A stretch of DNA of 54,206 nt from Cyclobacteriaceae bacterium (GTDB lineage: Bacteria; Bacteroidota; Bacteroidia; Cytophagales; Cyclobacteriaceae). The notes beneath the pieces were generated by a model. It saw only the letters and a list, made by a program, of their open reading frames with translations. It searched no databases and was not told where the DNA came from. A program made the translations under genes and the position numbers. Shown here one piece after another: positions 25,384 to 32,481 of this stretch; the first letter of the stretch is position 1, and every line of letters begins with the position of its first letter. Location: assembly GCA_025055435.1 (NCBI GenBank), contig JANWWN010000016.1:1-54206 (forward strand), read 5' to 3'.

Positions 25384-25716
25384 ATGAAGCTCCTTTTTGA
25401 TGAAAACATATCATATCGGATAATAAAAAAGGTTCAGGAACTCTTTCCGGGAAGCATTCACATATCTTCAGTTGATACACGGATTGTTAAAGATGTATCA
25501 ATTTTTGAATATGCCAGAAAACATGGATTTATTATCGTAACTTTTGACGAAGACTTCAGGGAACTTCAGTCGTTGTTGGGGTGTCCGCCAAAAATAATTT
25601 GGCTTAGAACAGGAAATACGTCAACACAAAATATTTTGAAGATTTTGAATAAAAAACGAGATGAAATACAGGATTTTTTTTCAGATGATGACCTGGGTAT
25701 ACTTGAAATTCATTGA
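25384..25716 (+). CDS. DUF5615 PIN-like toxin
   Basis: A 110-residue protein starting KLLFDENISYRI, with SSVDTRIVKD, YARKHGFIIVTFDEDF and PPKIIWLRTGN. These are the acidic residues and strands of the DUF5615 PIN-like fold, a likely ribonuclease. The coding sequence is visibly richer in A and T than its neighbours, which suggests recent acquisition. The next gene starts 5 bp later, so toxin and MazG-like gene may be transcribed together. Confidence 0.87.
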   Translation: MKLLFDENISYRIIKKVQELFPGSIHISSVDTRIVKDVSIFEYARKHGFIIVTFDEDFRELQSLLGCPPKIIWLRTGNTSTQNILKILNKKRDEIQDFFSDDDLGILEIH

Positions 25717-25721
25717 ATACT

Positions 25722-26048
25722 ATGACCATCCACCAAGCCCAGCAACAGGTAGATGCCTGGATTAAAAAACACGGTGTTCGGTACTTTAACGAGCTTACCA
25801 ACATGGCCTTGCTTACCGAAGAGGTAGGTGAGCTGGCCCGCATTATTGCCCGCAGATATGGCGAACAATCGGAAAAGGACAGTGACAAAGAAAAAAACCT
25901 GGCCGATGAAATGGCCGATGTGCTTTGGGTACTCATCTGTCTGGCCAATCAAACCGGCGTAGATTTGACAGAGGCCTTTCAGAAAAATATGGAAAAGAAA
26001 ACCCTGCGCGACATCGCCCGACACCAGCAAAACCCGAAACTGAAATGA
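25722..26048 (+). CDS. MazG-like nucleotide pyrophosphohydrolase
   Basis: 108 residues from ATG 25722 (a TTG at 25713 is less likely). The metal-binding signature E-x-x-E and E-x-x-D is present in LLTEEVGELARIIARR and LADEMADVLWVLICLAN. This is the all-alpha NTP pyrophosphohydrolase fold that removes aberrant or excess nucleoside triphosphates. Its stop overlaps the ATG of the amidohydrolase gene (ATGA). Confidence 0.9.
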   Translation: MTIHQAQQQVDAWIKKHGVRYFNELTNMALLTEEVGELARIIARRYGEQSEKDSDKEKNLADEMADVLWVLICLANQTGVDLTEAFQKNMEKKTLRDIARHQQNPKLK

Positions 26049-27688
26049 AAAAGATTATTTTCTTTACTGCCCTGTTGCTTCTGCACACCGCCTGCACCCG
26101 TTATCCCGAAGCCGATGAAGTAATCATAGGTAAAATCTGGACCGCCAACGAAAAGCAACCGTGGGCCGAGGCGATGGCCATTGCCGGTGATACCATTCTG
26201 GCTGTTGGAACGCGCAACGAAATATTGAAATACAGAGGGAAGCACACCCGGTTATACGAAACCTCATCCGAACATCTTATTGTTCCCGGGTTTATCGATT
26301 GTCATACCCATTTTGTGGACGGTGGCTTTGCGCTGGCTTCAGTACAGCTTCGCGATGCAAAGACACCACGGGAATTTATTCAGCGCATTGCCGATTTTGC
26401 CCGCACACAACCCAAAGGAACCTGGATAACCAACGGTGACTGGGACCATGAAAACTGGGGCGGTGAACTGCCCTCCCGCTTTTGGATTGACTCCGTAACA
26501 AGTGAACACCCTGTGTGGATTAACCGGCTGGACGGGCATATGGCCCTCGCCAATACGGCTGCATTGAAGTATTCAGGTATAACCGATAAGGTGAAGGATG
26601 TACAGGGAGGAACCATTGTTCGCGATAAAAGCGGAAGACTAACCGGCATATTTAAAGACAATGCTATGAGCCTGGTGCGCGTGCCGCCACCTACACCGCA
26701 GCAGGAAGATGCAGCCCTGCAGGCAGCCATGGATTTTGTGGCATCGCACGGTGTTACTTCAGTACATAACATGAGCGGCTACCTCGAAACTTTTGAACGG
26801 GCGCATCGCCAGGGCCTGCTCAAAACACGCATTTACGCAGGTATGATGCTGAGTGACTGGAAACTTCTGGCTGATAAAATACAACAACAGGGAAGGGGCG
26901 ATGCATGGTTGCGCATCGGAACATTGAAAGAATTTGTTGACGGTTCGTTGGGCTCGCACACCGCTGCATTCTTTAAACCCTATACTGATGCGCCGAATGA
27001 TTCGGGCTTTTTCGTGATTAAGGAAGATGAACTTTACAAAAGAATCAAATCAGCCGACAGCGCCGGGCTGCAAATCATGACCCACGCCATAGGCGATAAA
27101 GCCATTCATGTGTTGCTGAATATTTATGAACGTGTGGCAAATGAAAACGGTCATCGCGATCGCAGGTTCCGCATAGAGCACGCCCAGCATATTCATCCTG
27201 CCGATATACCCCGATTTGCTAAGCTTCAGGTTATTGCCAGCATGCAGCCTTATCATGCCATTGATGACGGGCGCTGGGCCGAAAAGGTTATAGGGTACGA
27301 ACGTTGTAAAACCACGTATGCCTTTCGCAGTCTGCTCGATGCCGGAGCAACCGTAGCCTTTGGCAGCGACTGGTTTGTGGCACCACCGGTCCCGCTGTAT
27401 GGCATTTATGCTGCGGTTACCCGAAGTACGCTGGACGAAAAAAATCCGGATGGTTGGGTGCCCGAACAAAAAATTTCTGTGGAAGAAGCGCTAAAGGCCT
27501 ACACTATTCATGCGGCATATGCCGCTTTTGAAGAAAACCTAAAGGGCAGTCTTGCAGCCGGTAAGCTGGCTGATTATGTCGTGCTGGAGAAGAATATTTT
27601 TGAAATACCGGCTTCCGAAATCCGGCAGGTTAACGTATTGCGGACTGTGGTGGGTGGTAAAGTGGTTTTTGAAAAGGCTGCATATTAA
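26045..27688 (+). CDS. Amidohydrolase lipoprotein, YtcJ-like
   Basis: The start at 26045 gives 547 residues with a lipoprotein signal (FFTALLLLHTAC, Cys as the lipidated residue). Longer in-frame starts upstream lie inside the MazG-like gene and encode no homologous sequence. The metal-dependent amidohydrolase (Amidohydro_3) signs are GFIDCHTHFVDGG, TNGDWDHENWGG, HAIGDKAIH, RIEHAQHI and GSDWFVAPP. Members hydrolyse N-acyl or N-formyl compounds; the substrate cannot be predicted. It is probably anchored on the periplasmic side of the envelope. Confidence 0.92.
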   Translation: MKKIIFFTALLLLHTACTRYPEADEVIIGKIWTANEKQPWAEAMAIAGDTILAVGTRNEILKYRGKHTRLYETSSEHLIVPGFIDCHTHFVDGGFALASVQLRDAKTPREFIQRIADFARTQPKGTWITNGDWDHENWGGELPSRFWIDSVTSEHPVWINRLDGHMALANTAALKYSGITDKVKDVQGGTIVRDKSGRLTGIFKDNAMSLVRVPPPTPQQEDAALQAAMDFVASHGVTSVHNMSGYLETFERAHRQGLLKTRIYAGMMLSDWKLLADKIQQQGRGDAWLRIGTLKEFVDGSLGSHTAAFFKPYTDAPNDSGFFVIKEDELYKRIKSADSAGLQIMTHAIGDKAIHVLLNIYERVANENGHRDRRFRIEHAQHIHPADIPRFAKLQVIASMQPYHAIDDGRWAEKVIGYERCKTTYAFRSLLDAGATVAFGSDWFVAPPVPLYGIYAAVTRSTLDEKNPDGWVPEQKISVEEALKAYTIHAAYAAFEENLKGSLAAGKLADYVVLEKNIFEIPASEIRQVNVLRTVVGGKVVFEKAAY

Positions 27689-27697
27689 GCACATTAG

Positions 27698-27832
27698 ATC
27701 AAATGTAGCGTCTGCTTAGATTACACGGTCAGTTATTCCATTGTAGGCGACAAAAAGCGTTTTAACATAAATGAGTTAAGCCGACTTGCAAAAATCAGGG
27801 AACTGAAAATTCAGGATATTCGGGTTAGGTAA
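27698..27832 (+). pseudogene. Short open stretch resembling the C-terminus of a lost gene
   Basis: Between the amidohydrolase and comB lies a frame open from 27698 to the stop TAA at 27830-27832. It encodes about 44 protein-like residues (YTVSYSIVGDKKRFNINE, then LAKIRELKIQDIRVR). There is no start codon at its beginning, and a TAG stands just upstream. It looks like the tail of a decayed gene; the family was not recognised. Confidence 0.3.
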
Positions 27833-28534
27833 TTATACCCGGAGAATTCCATTCTCCAGATACGGCACAACTGCATACTGATCGGCTGTAAGACAAAAGG
27901 AAATATCCTTGAAGATATTGAGGCGGTTTAAACGCCGGGCATGTGAGGCGTGGCTCACGGCTTCTGTTAAATCGTTTTTCGATTGCAGATAGAGTGCTTC
28001 GGCAAGCAACGGAGCATCGCAGGCAAAGTTGAAATGACTTTTTAATAAATGTGCCAATGCACCGGCAAAGAGGGTATCTTCCAGATTTACTTTTCCTTTC
28101 CATCCTGCGCATACAATCAACACGTCCCGGTTTTCCTGCTGCACGGCAGCTGCCAGGGCACTGAGATTAAGAAAGGCGCCAATAAAAACCCGCGCTGATT
28201 CCTTCGAGCGTTCAATAGCCTGTGTGCCGTTGGTGGTGGTCATGTGAATGATTTTCCCGTAAAGTTCCGGAGCCATGTATTCAAACGGTGAATTGCCCAG
28301 GTCAAAACCTTCCACCTTTTCACCGTTGCGCTCTCCGGCAATGTAGATGTCGGGTGTTTTGCTGTTGCGGCAGCTTTCCAAATCGGCATAAGGCTTAATG
28401 CTTTTCACTCCGTGTGCAAAAGCCGTAACCATGCACGAGGTGGCGCGCAGAATGTCGGCTACCACTACGGTTTTACTACGCACATCGAAAAGATGCATTA
28501 ATTCCGGACTCAGGCATACGTCTAGTGAATTCAT
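27833..28534 (-). CDS. 2-phosphosulfolactate phosphatase family protein (ComB-like)
   Basis: The 233-residue protein from ATG 28534 matches the ComB family. VVVADILRATSCMVTAFAHG, IAGERNGEKVEGFDLGNSPF, TTTNGTQAI and VCAGWKGKVNLEDTLFAGAL are visible. In methanogens ComB makes sulfolactate for coenzyme M. Bacterial homologs probably act in sulfolactate metabolism or on other acidic phosphates. An upstream in-frame ATG at 28657 lies inside gcvT and is rejected. It sits 4 bp downstream of gcvT. Confidence 0.87.
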   Translation of the reverse strand: MNSLDVCLSPELMHLFDVRSKTVVVADILRATSCMVTAFAHGVKSIKPYADLESCRNSKTPDIYIAGERNGEKVEGFDLGNSPFEYMAPELYGKIIHMTTTNGTQAIERSKESARVFIGAFLNLSALAAAVQQENRDVLIVCAGWKGKVNLEDTLFAGALAHLLKSHFNFACDAPLLAEALYLQSKNDLTEAVSHASHARRLNRLNIFKDISFCLTADQYAVVPYLENGILRV

Positions 28535-28538
28535 CGGC

Positions 28539-29630
28539 TTATTTCGTTTCAATAAAGGGGGGCTTATGAACAACGGCACGTACCCCCTTTCCGCGTATGT
28601 CAATAAAAATCTCTTTTCCGGGAGTTGAAAACTCTGTCGGCACATAACCCATACCAATGCCTATGTTTAAGGAAGGCGACTGGCTGCCGGAAGTAACGGT
28701 GCCGATTTTGTTGCCCTGTTCATCAATAATGGCATAACCGTGGCGCGGTATGCCGCGCTCAATCATCTTAAAGCCAATCAATTTTCGTTTTACACCTTCT
28801 TCCTTTTGCTTTCGCAGCGCTTCGCTGTTTACAAAGGTTTTGGTGAATTTCGTAATCCATCCCAGGCCGGCTTCAAGTGGAGAAGTGGTGTCGTCAATAT
28901 CGTTTCCGTATAAACAAAAACCCATTTCCAGCCGAAGGGTATCGCGCGCACCCAATCCGATGGGCTTTATTCCATATTCTGCCCCGGCTTCGAAGATGGC
29001 GTGCCATAATTTTTCAGCTTGTTGCCGCGGCACATATACTTCAAATCCACCGGCACCGGTATAACCGGTATTCGACAGGATAACATCCGGAACACCGGCC
29101 AGTTCGCCGGAACGAAAATGATAATAAGGAATATCACGCAGGTTCACCGGCGTGATTTTTTGCAGGGTATCCAAAGCGCGCGGACCCTGAATAGCAAACA
29201 GGCAGGTGCTGTCGGATATGTTTTGAAGTTCTGCGCCAAAGGAGTTAAAGCGATTGATCCAGCTCCAGTCTTTTTCAATGTTGGAAGCGTTAACCACCAG
29301 CATGTATTGTTCATTGTCCAGGCGGTAAACCAACAGGTCATCCACAATGCCGCCTGTATCGTTGGGAAAACAGGAATATTGCGCCTGGCCAACGGAAAGT
29401 TTTGCAGCATCGTTGGAGGTAACGTATTGAATAAGCGGTAGTGCGCCTTTACCCTGTATGATAAACTCGCCCATGTGGGAGACATCGAATACGCCCACGG
29501 ACTGGCGGACCGTCAGGTGTTCTTCAATATCAGAAGCGTAACGCACAGGCATTTCGAAGCCGGCAAAGGGAATCATCTTTGCACCGAGGGCAACGTGCAA
29601 CGAATGCAGCGGAATCTGTCGGACGGACAT
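28539..29630 (-). CDS. gcvT: Aminomethyltransferase, glycine cleavage system T protein
   Basis: GcvT transfers the methylene group from lipoylated H protein to tetrahydrofolate, releasing ammonia. The 363-residue protein shows [57 protein letters not shown] and the C-terminal [13 protein letters not shown]. Length and motifs are standard. The H and P subunits are not nearby. A TAnnTTTG box lies 17 bp upstream of the ATG. Confidence 0.97.
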   Translation of the reverse strand: MSVRQIPLHSLHVALGAKMIPFAGFEMPVRYASDIEEHLTVRQSVGVFDVSHMGEFIIQGKGALPLIQYVTSNDAAKLSVGQAQYSCFPNDTGGIVDDLLVYRLDNEQYMLVVNASNIEKDWSWINRFNSFGAELQNISDSTCLFAIQGPRALDTLQKITPVNLRDIPYYHFRSGELAGVPDVILSNTGYTGAGGFEVYVPRQQAEKLWHAIFEAGAEYGIKPIGLGARDTLRLEMGFCLYGNDIDDTTSPLEAGLGWITKFTKTFVNSEALRKQKEEGVKRKLIGFKMIERGIPRHGYAIIDEQGNKIGTVTSGSQSPSLNIGIGMGYVPTEFSTPGKEIFIDIRGKGVRAVVHKPPFIETK

Positions 29631-29647
29631 ATTTAAAAATAAAGGGG

Positions 29648-29655
29648 CAAAGGTA
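29648..29655 (-). promoter_or_regulatory. Predicted -7 box for gcvT
   Basis: Reads TACCTTTG on the minus strand, exactly 17 bp before the gcvT ATG, the same spacing as at rlmN. A -33 TTTG is not evident. Confidence 0.5.
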
Positions 29656-29669
29656 GTAAAGAAACTGTT

Positions 29670-30509
29670 TTAACTTTTGTCATGGATTCCATTCAATATT
29701 TCAATCAGGCAATTCTTACAGGTTTTGACATCCAGCTTACCTGATTGTGTCATTTTTGAGATGAACTCGCTTTTTACACCCAGGTCAATGTGCATTTGAA
29801 GAATTTCCGTAATACGTTTAGTTAAATCGTCATTCTTAGCTATGGGTTTGCTAATTTCTCTACCTAATACTCTGGCTCCTAATAATTTATTTTGATCCGG
29901 GTAATAATATCCAAATAAGTCATAATGAGATTCATAAATCAGTTCAATTTCAAGTTCAAAGTAGTGTAAAATAATTTCAACACAATCATCCAAGTCTTTA
30001 CCTCGAAATTCAGGACGGTCGTCAAATGCAATAAGTTTGAGCAAAAAAATTCCCGCAAGAGTTGCTATTTTTAATGTGTTTTGTTCGAAAATTTTTACTT
30101 CGACCACGGACTCCAGATAAACTTCCTTTAGTCCATTAACTTTTATTTTTGAAAGACCTTTTCCCGGAACAATGACACCATCCTCAACCTCAAGTTGACC
30201 GAATGGTAAAATATCGATTTGTTTGTTATTCGGTGAGTGTAATACAAAGGGGTTATCTTTAGAGTCACGAAATTGATAATGTTCTATTAGCCTTGTTTTT
30301 AATTCGCTAAATTGTTCTTCATTGGTAATAAACACAGCGAAATCAATGTCCTTAGTTCGACTCGTGCTGATTTTCTCTCTGAAGAACCAGATTTGTTTTG
30401 CAATGGCACCGATCACATAAAAATCAATGCGAAGATCTTTACAGCACTTTTCTATGACTTGAAATTCATCATGGAATTCATTAAGGAATGGGTTTGAGAT
30501 ATTGTTCAT
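29670..30509 (-). CDS. AbiEii-type nucleotidyltransferase toxin
   Basis: The 279-residue protein is a DNA-polymerase-beta-like nucleotidyltransferase. It has YVIGAIAKQIWFF and DIDFAVF, where the acidic pair is Asp54 and Asp56; a third acidic strand lies near QIDILPFGQLEVE, and KIATLAGIFLLKLIAFDDR follows. These features fit the AbiEii/AbiGii (MenA-like) toxins of type IV systems, which inactivate tRNAs or related targets by adding nucleotides. The start overlaps the antitoxin gene by 29 bp, typical of AbiE operons. It is AT-rich relative to its flanks. Confidence 0.85.
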   Translation of the reverse strand: MNNISNPFLNEFHDEFQVIEKCCKDLRIDFYVIGAIAKQIWFFREKISTSRTKDIDFAVFITNEEQFSELKTRLIEHYQFRDSKDNPFVLHSPNNKQIDILPFGQLEVEDGVIVPGKGLSKIKVNGLKEVYLESVVEVKIFEQNTLKIATLAGIFLLKLIAFDDRPEFRGKDLDDCVEIILHYFELEIELIYESHYDLFGYYYPDQNKLLGARVLGREISKPIAKNDDLTKRITEILQMHIDLGVKSEFISKMTQSGKLDVKTCKNCLIEILNGIHDKS

Positions 30510-31479
30510 AAATTTTATGAGCGGTTTCTATGCAACGGGGATTTTCAGAATGGACAAGATCAGCATAGGTAATCAATGGCGGCGCAGCTAGCGGTATTAC
30601 CTCACCGCTATTCCAGAATTTTTGATATGCACATACTTTTCCTTTTTCATCCGGAATGAGTTTATAGTTTTTTATCAGTTGTTCGTAGGTTTCGGTTGTG
30701 TAAAGAATAAATTTTTCAGGATGAAGGTAATTCGTAAGTAAATCAGCGGCCGGCTCTCCGCCCCAGCATGCACTTTCTTTGTTTAGTTGAATTTTTTTCC
30801 AATTGACATAGTCATTCTGGTTGATAAACCGGAATGTCCCGATTTTTAGAGTTGGTTTAAGTGAATTTTCATATGCTTCGGTCCATTTTTCCACAAGTTT
30901 CTCTTTGTTAACTAGAATCATATTCTTGTCATCCAGGTTTATTATAAAACCATTTCTTTTTAGACTGTGTATGATATTAGTAATATTTCCAACAGAGATT
31001 TGGGTTTCCTGCGCTATAATTCTATAGGATTTGTTAATCATCTCCGGGTTATGAAGTAATTCGTATATAAACCGGACCCCGCTTTTGGTAAAAGAACGAC
31101 CTTTCTTTTCTTCGTTAATTTCAAGAGGAGGATAAGAATCAATAAATAACCACATGTTTTCATTTTTCAAGAAAATGTTCCCGTTGCTCTCAATGTAAGA
31201 TATATTATACTGACGCAGCTGTTCCTTCATTTTAGGGTACAATCTGCCAGCAACCAGAATAAAGGGCTGATGATCTTTATGATACCGGAGTATTTGTGGA
31301 AGTAGATGACTCTTTAGCTCCTGTTTTATTTCAACATTAAATTGAAGACGGGTCTTATCAATAATTAAATCAAGCTGACCATCCAGTTTAGTATAGTGTG
31401 TTTTCTTCCATTTTCCCCTGATTTTCAGGTTATTATTTAGTTTCTCCAGTGCCTTATAAATGATTTCTGGTTCGGTCAT
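30481..31479 (-). CDS. AbiEi-family antitoxin with N-terminal PD-(D/E)XK-like domain
   Basis: ATG 31479 (MTEPEIIYKALEKL) gives 332 residues; a TTG at 31548 would add 23. The N-terminal third contains LDLIIDKTRLQFNVEIK, with Asp37 and Glu50-x-Lys52 spaced as in PD-(D/E)XK nuclease folds, and LLPQILRYH. A winged-helix region follows (about 132-192: RIIAQETQISVGNITNIIHS), then an AbiEi-like C-terminal domain with CWGGEPAADLLTNYL. AbiEi proteins repress their operon and counter AbiEii. The nuclease-like front part is unlike the short AbiEi prototype. Strongly AT-rich, next to a tRNA gene. Confidence 0.8.
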   Translation of the reverse strand: MTEPEIIYKALEKLNNNLKIRGKWKKTHYTKLDGQLDLIIDKTRLQFNVEIKQELKSHLLPQILRYHKDHQPFILVAGRLYPKMKEQLRQYNISYIESNGNIFLKNENMWLFIDSYPPLEINEEKKGRSFTKSGVRFIYELLHNPEMINKSYRIIAQETQISVGNITNIIHSLKRNGFIINLDDKNMILVNKEKLVEKWTEAYENSLKPTLKIGTFRFINQNDYVNWKKIQLNKESACWGGEPAADLLTNYLHPEKFILYTTETYEQLIKNYKLIPDEKGKVCAYQKFWNSGEVIPLAAPPLITYADLVHSENPRCIETAHKIYEQYLKPIP

Positions 31480-31757
31480 GTTCAATATTTTTATATGTTC
31501 AGGAATTCCTGAACGTTCAAATTTAATAAACAATTTTGAGTCAGACAAGCTTTAACCCAGTGTGTCGCCAGTTTTTGCCAACCCCAGAAGGAAGAATTTT
31601 TTTATGAGATGAGCGCGCTCACTGTTTTCTAGGTGCATTCAGCCTGGAATCACCGAATATTTCGTTCGGTTTCAGGCATGGAAGCGATACTAATCGGGTT
31701 GGATACTTATGTAGAGAGAAACAAGCACGAATAAATCAGCCTGCTCATGAGGTTTTG

Positions 31758-31832
31758 TCGGGGTGAGTGGATTCGAACCACCGACCTCTACGTCCCGAAC
31801 GTAGCGCACTAACCGGGCTGTGCTACACCCCG
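31758..31832 (-). tRNA. tRNA-Pro (anticodon CGG)
   Basis: A complete cloverleaf is seen on the minus strand. The acceptor stem is CGGGGTG/CACCCCG with discriminator A. The D stem is GCAC/GTGC, and the anticodon stem CTACG/CGTAG encloses loop TTCGGGA (anticodon CGG). The T arm is GGTGG-TTCGAAT-CCACT. The CCA end is not encoded. The AbiE pair lies on its 3' side. No second copy of the tRNA 3' end was found at the far border of that pair. Confidence 0.95.
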
Positions 31833-31855
31833 ATGGGTATCTTTCCAAAGGTGTG

Positions 31856-31863
31856 CAAAGGTA
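31856..31863 (-). promoter_or_regulatory. Predicted -7 box for tRNA-Pro
   Basis: Reads TACCTTTG on the minus strand, 23 bp before the tRNA 5' end. It matches TAnnTTTG exactly. Confidence 0.5.
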
Positions 31864-31964
31864 AGTAGTTGTCGGCAATCTTGTATCATGATAAGCGTTT
31901 GTTTGAAAATCTGCTTTTTTTGTGACTGCCTCAATTCCCCTATCTTCACGCCCGTTTATTTTTT

Positions 31965-32480
31965 ATGGCCCTGCTCGAAAAACATTTGTACGTTAAAAAG
32001 TCAACCATACCCAACGCAGGTAAGGGATTGTTTACTAAAGTATTTATTCCGAAAGGAACCCGTATTGTGGAGTACAAGGGTAAAATCACTACCTGGAAAG
32101 AGGTAGAAGACGAGGACGGAAAAAACGTTTACATTTTTTACGTTAAGCGCTATCACGTAATCGATGCCTGGAAAACTCCGCAGCACCTGGCCCGATATGC
32201 CAACGATGCCCGCGGGCTAACACGTGTGAAGGGCGTTACCAACAACTGCGAATACGTTACCGAAGGACTTCGCGCCTATATTGAATCAACAAAAGATATA
32301 CCGGCCGGTTCGGAAATTTTGGTGGACTATGGTCCGGATTACTGGAAGGTGATACGTGAAAATCTCCGCTCGGCTAAAAAGGAAGAAAAAGCCAAAAAGA
32401 ACAGTAAGAAGAAGAGTAAAAAGACAAAGCAGTATAAGCGCAGAACAGCCAAGCGCATGGATTCACACAAAAAAAAGTAG
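31965..32480 (+). CDS. SET-domain protein lysine methyltransferase with Lys-rich tail
   Basis: The 171-residue protein holds a SET fold. IPNAGKGLFTKVFIPKGTRI is the N-SET strand region, RYANDARG carries the conserved Asn80, TNNCEYV is the Asn motif, and EILVDYGPDYW holds the catalytic Tyr122 or Tyr126. After residue 136 comes a tail of about 35 residues, mostly Lys, Arg and Ser, like histone H1-type or ribosomal tails. SET enzymes methylate protein lysines with SAM. The tail suggests nucleic-acid binding or self-methylation, which is inference. It converges with the next gene, one base between stops. A weak TTTG/TATCTTCA promoter (31919-31948) lies upstream. Confidence 0.88.
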   Translation: MALLEKHLYVKKSTIPNAGKGLFTKVFIPKGTRIVEYKGKITTWKEVEDEDGKNVYIFYVKRYHVIDAWKTPQHLARYANDARGLTRVKGVTNNCEYVTEGLRAYIESTKDIPAGSEILVDYGPDYWKVIRENLRSAKKEEKAKKNSKKKSKKTKQYKRRTAKRMDSHKKK

Positions 32481-32481
32481 C

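Noticed and set aside
25925-26044. Longer in-frame start for the amidohydrolase
   Set aside because: It would overlap the MazG-like gene by about 120 bp and place the lipoprotein signal in the middle; the ATG at 26045 is clear.
28535-28657. Longer start of the ComB-like protein
   Set aside because: It is inside gcvT, and the family consensus begins at ATG 28534.
29640-31832. Integrative element with tRNA att sites around AbiE
   Set aside because: No integrase and no repeated copy of the tRNA 3' end at the other border; only AT richness and position hint at transfer.
31690-31878. 62-codon minus-strand frame with PTTTYLCTPLERYPS start
   Set aside because: It lies across the tRNA-Pro gene and reads through its structure; no homology-like pattern.
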